From Oceanobacillus sp. J11TS1 (lineage in GTDB: Bacteria; Bacillota; Bacilli; Bacillales; Amphibacillaceae), in the NCBI RefSeq assembly GCF_018333215.1, contig NZ_BORO01000033.1, positions 1 through 37,296 on the forward strand: a stretch of 37,296 bases of DNA. The letters are read 5' to 3'. Numbering within the stretch: position 1 is the first letter of the stretch; the number at the start of each line of letters is the position of its first letter. The notes below the pieces were generated by a model that saw only the letters and a list, made by a program, of their open reading frames with translations, had not been told where the DNA came from and searched no databases. Positions 34,632 to 37,296 of this stretch are shown piece after piece. Position numbers and translations under genes: made by a program.

Positions 34632-36467
34632 CTAAGTAACAGCCATTACATTTTTCTTTTCGGAATCATACCATTTTGACTGCGCTTTATACATTTCATA
34701 ATACAGCCCTTTAATATTCATTAAATGATCGAAAGACCCATCTTCAACCACCTTACCTTTATCAAGAACAATAATTCTATCTGAAAGTTTAGTTGGACCA
34801 ATTCTATGGGATATTGTAATGGATGTTTTATCTTTGGATATATTGTGGAACATGTTAAATATTTCCAATTCCGTGATCGGGTCCAATGCAGCAGTCGGTT
34901 CATCTAGAACAATAAAATCAGTATGTTTATATACCGCTCTAGCAAGAGCAACCCTTTGCCATTCCCCTCCAGATAACTCACTCCCATTAGGCATTTCTTT
35001 AGTTAGATAAGTGTTCAATTCTTCTTTTAAAGTTGGTATCTTTTCATCTAAGCTAACTTTCTTTAGCGATTCAATTAATTTGTTATCATCAACTTCATTC
35101 GTTTTATTATTAAAATTGATATTTTCCCTTAAGCTATATTTATATCTTGTGAAATCCAGAAAAATAGCAGAAATATTTTTATAATAATTATTAATATTTA
35201 TCTGTTCAATATCTACTCCGTTTACTTTAATTTTACCGGAAGTTAATTCGTATAAACCAAGGATGCAATTTACAAGAGTAGTTTTACCAGAGCCGTTAGC
35301 TCCTACTATCGATAATTTATCTCCTTTAGTAATTGTTAAATTTACATTCTCCAGCACGTTTATATTCGTATTCGGATAAGAAAAAGTAGCATTTTCAAGA
35401 CAAATAGTTTGGATATCCTCTATTTTCTTTTCATTTTTATCATTAGTGTTATCAACTTTATAATTTAGTATTTTAAGCAATGCGTTATTATAAATTGCTG
35501 TTTCAAAAACATTACCTAAACTCCCACCAATACTTCCAAAAATACCTTGAATAGTGGTCACAGCTGTTAATAGCGCAACATATGAACCTATCGATAGATT
35601 TCCTCTATAAATTTGAAAAACTAGAAATATAGAAACACCTAAACTTGAAATTTGTAATACGAGTGCGGCAAAAGATTGTGTTTTAAGTTCCCACTTCTGT
35701 ATACTCATTTTTTTATTACGCACCTTTTTAAACAGGTAACTCCATTTATTTATCAAAAATTTACTTGAGTCAAATAATTTTATTTCTTTTAAAACATTTT
35801 TGTTTATAAACAGCCCATCAGTAAACCCTAATTCTCTTTCGTCCGGGGAAACTTCTTTTTGCATATCAAACCCCTTTTGTTTAGCCATAACTAGAAAGGT
35901 TATTCCCGGCAAAGAAGAAAGAAATAAGGCAATTGGTAAAGACCAATGAATTGCTAATAAGGTACCAAAAATTCCAATCGCTGAAATCAAAGAACCTATT
36001 ATACTAATGAATTCTTGTACGATCTTTACTCCATTCCCATCTATCGCAGAATTCGACAAACCTATAGTATCGTAGAAAGAACTATCTTCATACTCCTTAA
36101 GAGGTATTGCAATAAATTTATCAATTAATAAGCTTTTTAATACATAATTCACTGTGTAAGATATTTTTGAAAATATATATTCATTGACTAAATTAATTAC
36201 GCTGTCTAAATAGTTCAAAAGAAAGAAAACACTCAATAATATAATTGATATTTTTAACATATTTGGGTTATTACCAACTATACTAACACTATCAATTAGT
36301 TCTTTATTTAAATATATGATAAAAGGAGGTAACAATGAAATAAATAGAGTTAATAAACTAAACAAATAAAATAATTTTGGATGCTCTTTAATTATTAATT
36401 TTAAAAAATAGATCTGTGATTTGATAAATAAGAAAAAGGCATTTTTAAAGTCTGATGTCTCTTCCAT
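34632..36467 (-). CDS. NisT/SpaT-like peptide ABC exporter (membrane domain fused to ATPase)
   Basis: A 611-residue half-transporter, six helices then an ATPase domain. Walker A GANGSGKTT, signature LSGGEWQRVALARA and Walker B FIVLDEPTAALDP are present. Details recall lantibiotic exporters: YEDSSFYDTI in the membrane domain, KEIKLF before the coupling region, and AIFLDFTRYKYSLRENI at the Q-loop. There is no N-terminal C39 peptidase, so it would export a peptide whose leader is removed elsewhere. The ATG at 36467 has GGGGG 7 bases upstream. No modification enzyme or precursor peptide is in the window; these could lie beyond the mobile-element end or be lost. The gene is markedly AT-rich. Confidence 0.83.
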   Translation of the reverse strand: MEETSDFKNAFFLFIKSQIYFLKLIIKEHPKLFYLFSLLTLFISLLPPFIIYLNKELIDSVSIVGNNPNMLKISIILLSVFFLLNYLDSVINLVNEYIFSKISYTVNYVLKSLLIDKFIAIPLKEYEDSSFYDTIGLSNSAIDGNGVKIVQEFISIIGSLISAIGIFGTLLAIHWSLPIALFLSSLPGITFLVMAKQKGFDMQKEVSPDERELGFTDGLFINKNVLKEIKLFDSSKFLINKWSYLFKKVRNKKMSIQKWELKTQSFAALVLQISSLGVSIFLVFQIYRGNLSIGSYVALLTAVTTIQGIFGSIGGSLGNVFETAIYNNALLKILNYKVDNTNDKNEKKIEDIQTICLENATFSYPNTNINVLENVNLTITKGDKLSIVGANGSGKTTLVNCILGLYELTSGKIKVNGVDIEQININNYYKNISAIFLDFTRYKYSLRENINFNNKTNEVDDNKLIESLKKVSLDEKIPTLKEELNTYLTKEMPNGSELSGGEWQRVALARAVYKHTDFIVLDEPTAALDPITELEIFNMFHNISKDKTSITISHRIGPTKLSDRIIVLDKGKVVEDGSFDHLMNIKGLYYEMYKAQSKWYDSEKKNVMAVT

Positions 36468-36536
36468 AATTAATCCCCCAAGTATTATATTTCCTCCTCT
36501 TATTCTGGATACTAATAGCACAACACTAAAATTTTA

Positions 36537-36752
36537 ATGGTTTTTAGAAAGCTCTATAATGGGTTGCGAAAGCATGGAGAAACATACGTAATTAACCTTA
36601 CCTTTTCTCATAAAGATGACTGGGATCTTATATCAAAGTACAGTGTGAAACAAATCCCCGCTATATATAAAGTAGAAGAAAAAGATTCTATCTTATCAAT
36701 TTGGATGATTCAAAAACTCTCTCTATCGCTATCCGAAAAACAATTAAACTAA
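36537..36752 (+). pseudogene. Thioredoxin-like fold remnant
   Basis: A 71-codon frame without ribosome site. Residues 8-50 (GLRKHGETYVINLTF..., then SKYSVKQIPAIYKVEEKDS) resemble the middle and cis-proline strand of a thioredoxin/TlpA-like domain, but the CxxC part is missing and the frame then runs antisense into the mauE 3' end. Likely the leftover of a thiol-disulfide gene that once accompanied mauE, on the opposite strand to its neighbours. The assignment rests on a short pattern. Confidence 0.4.
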
Positions 36753-37170
36753 ATCCCCATACTAAGGAAATGGACAAACTAGCTAATACTTCATATAATT
36801 CTAAAATATTGACAAGATGAATCAAATTTAAATTGTAATTAAAAAAATTTGGCAATAAAGATAGGACCAACAAAGTAGATTGAATTACTCCCCCATATCC
36901 CATTTTTGTTTTGATTACATTCCCAAAACAATGGCAGTCTTTTACTTCACCTCTGTTTATAGCAATTAAATTGATTATTAGAAACGTCATAGTTAAAATA
37001 ATCGCAAGTATATTTACTAGGATGAAATTACTATATAAAATTAATAACCCCCCAATAATAATTTCAAATATCGGGAACATTTTTGAAACTATAGTTGATA
37101 ATTCACTATTTAAAATTTTTAAATCAATAATATAATTTTTAAGTGCATTAGTTGAAAATAATTTAAATAT
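36688..37170 (-). pseudogene. MauE-family membrane protein, 5' end lost to the mobile element
   Basis: About 160 residues with four hydrophobic segments and the CHCFG motif (plus strand about 36930) typical of MauE/DoxX-like redox-associated membrane proteins. Similarity begins at IFKLFSTNALKNYI, where a normal MauE would already have its first helix. The frame upstream of 37170 is mobile-element sequence, in frame by chance and open to 37272. MauE proteins pass reducing or oxidising equivalents to secreted thioredoxin-like partners, which fits the thioredoxin remnant next to it and a disulfide-containing peptide product. Probably non-functional. Confidence 0.65.
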
Positions 37171-37296
37171 GGTACTGTCAATAAGTATGTGTAAATTCCC
37201 AGGAAGTGCACCGGTTTTACATGGAGTAGTGGGCATGGTAGCCTTGGTGGTAAGGCCAACGCTTTTTTCCATAGTTGGGTCTTGGCCTATGAACCA
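37171..37296. mobile_element. End of a multicopy mobile element (right inverted copy)
   Basis: Inverse copy of 1-126 (117 of 126 identical). The tip begins GGTACTGTCAATAAGT at 37171 and the element continues beyond the window. On the plus strand, AGGCCAA and TTGGCCT pair around 22 bases and GCCTT/AAGGC around 6 bases, suggesting a folded RNA. An ATG at 37187 opens a frame that stays open to the window edge in both copies; 5 of the 9 differences change an amino acid, so a protein is not clearly supported. The junction lies inside the mauE-like gene. Confidence 0.72.

Overview
The window looks like chromosomal DNA of a low-GC, salt- or alkali-tolerant Bacillaceae member (Oceanobacillus/Virgibacillus type). 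This rests on B. subtilis-like proteins (GlpT, YutJ, a YpvA-type helicase, ArgG/ArgH), strong AGGAGG-type ribosome sites with frequent TTG/GTG starts, and a complete seven-gene Mrp Na+/H+ antiporter operon. Genus is inference. No rRNA, tRNA or CRISPR array was seen.

Both ends carry the same 126-bp sequence in inverted orientation (117/126 identical), apparently the same end of a multicopy mobile element pointing away from the window on each side. The right copy has cut off the 5' end of a MauE-type gene.

Layout. 0.4-1.6 kb: YcdB/YcdC-like protein. 1.7-5.4 kb (minus): class I ribonucleotide reductase operon nrdE - NrdI-like flavodoxin - nrdF, with NrdR-box-like sites and a candidate promoter upstream. 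6.0-8.2 kb: a plasmid-type segregation cassette (ParM-like actin, ParR-like adaptor, parC-like repeats), with a tight cluster of DnaA boxes just beyond parR, between the cassette and the nrd promoter. 8.3-12.7 kb: GNAT acetyltransferase, RlmN, luciferase-like monooxygenase, and a CYP152-like protein without its heme-ligand cysteine. 12.8-18.7 kb (minus): mrpABCDEFG. 18.7-19.8 kb: about 1.1 kb with no convincing gene. 19.8-24.2 kb: KdpD-type universal stress protein, carbon-nitrogen hydrolase, CoA-pyrophosphatase-type NUDIX protein, YpvA/DinG-type helicase. 24.5-28.2 kb: glpT, yutJ, HAD phosphatase. 28.4-31.1 kb (minus): argG-argH behind tandem ARG boxes that overlap the promoter. 31.3-37.2 kb (minus): an AT-rich transporter cluster with a NisT/SpaT-like peptide exporter, a MacB-type ATPase and a large FtsX-type permease split into two ORFs exactly at an A AAA AAG slippery heptamer, plus remnants of a thioredoxin-like gene and of mauE.

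Most of the window is housekeeping metabolism and ion homeostasis with well-marked hairpin terminators between units. The unusual parts are the ParMRC/DnaA-box locus beside nrd, the thiolate-less P450 homologue, the possible programmed -1 frameshift in the permease, and the broken RiPP/bacteriocin-like export cluster beside the mobile-element end.
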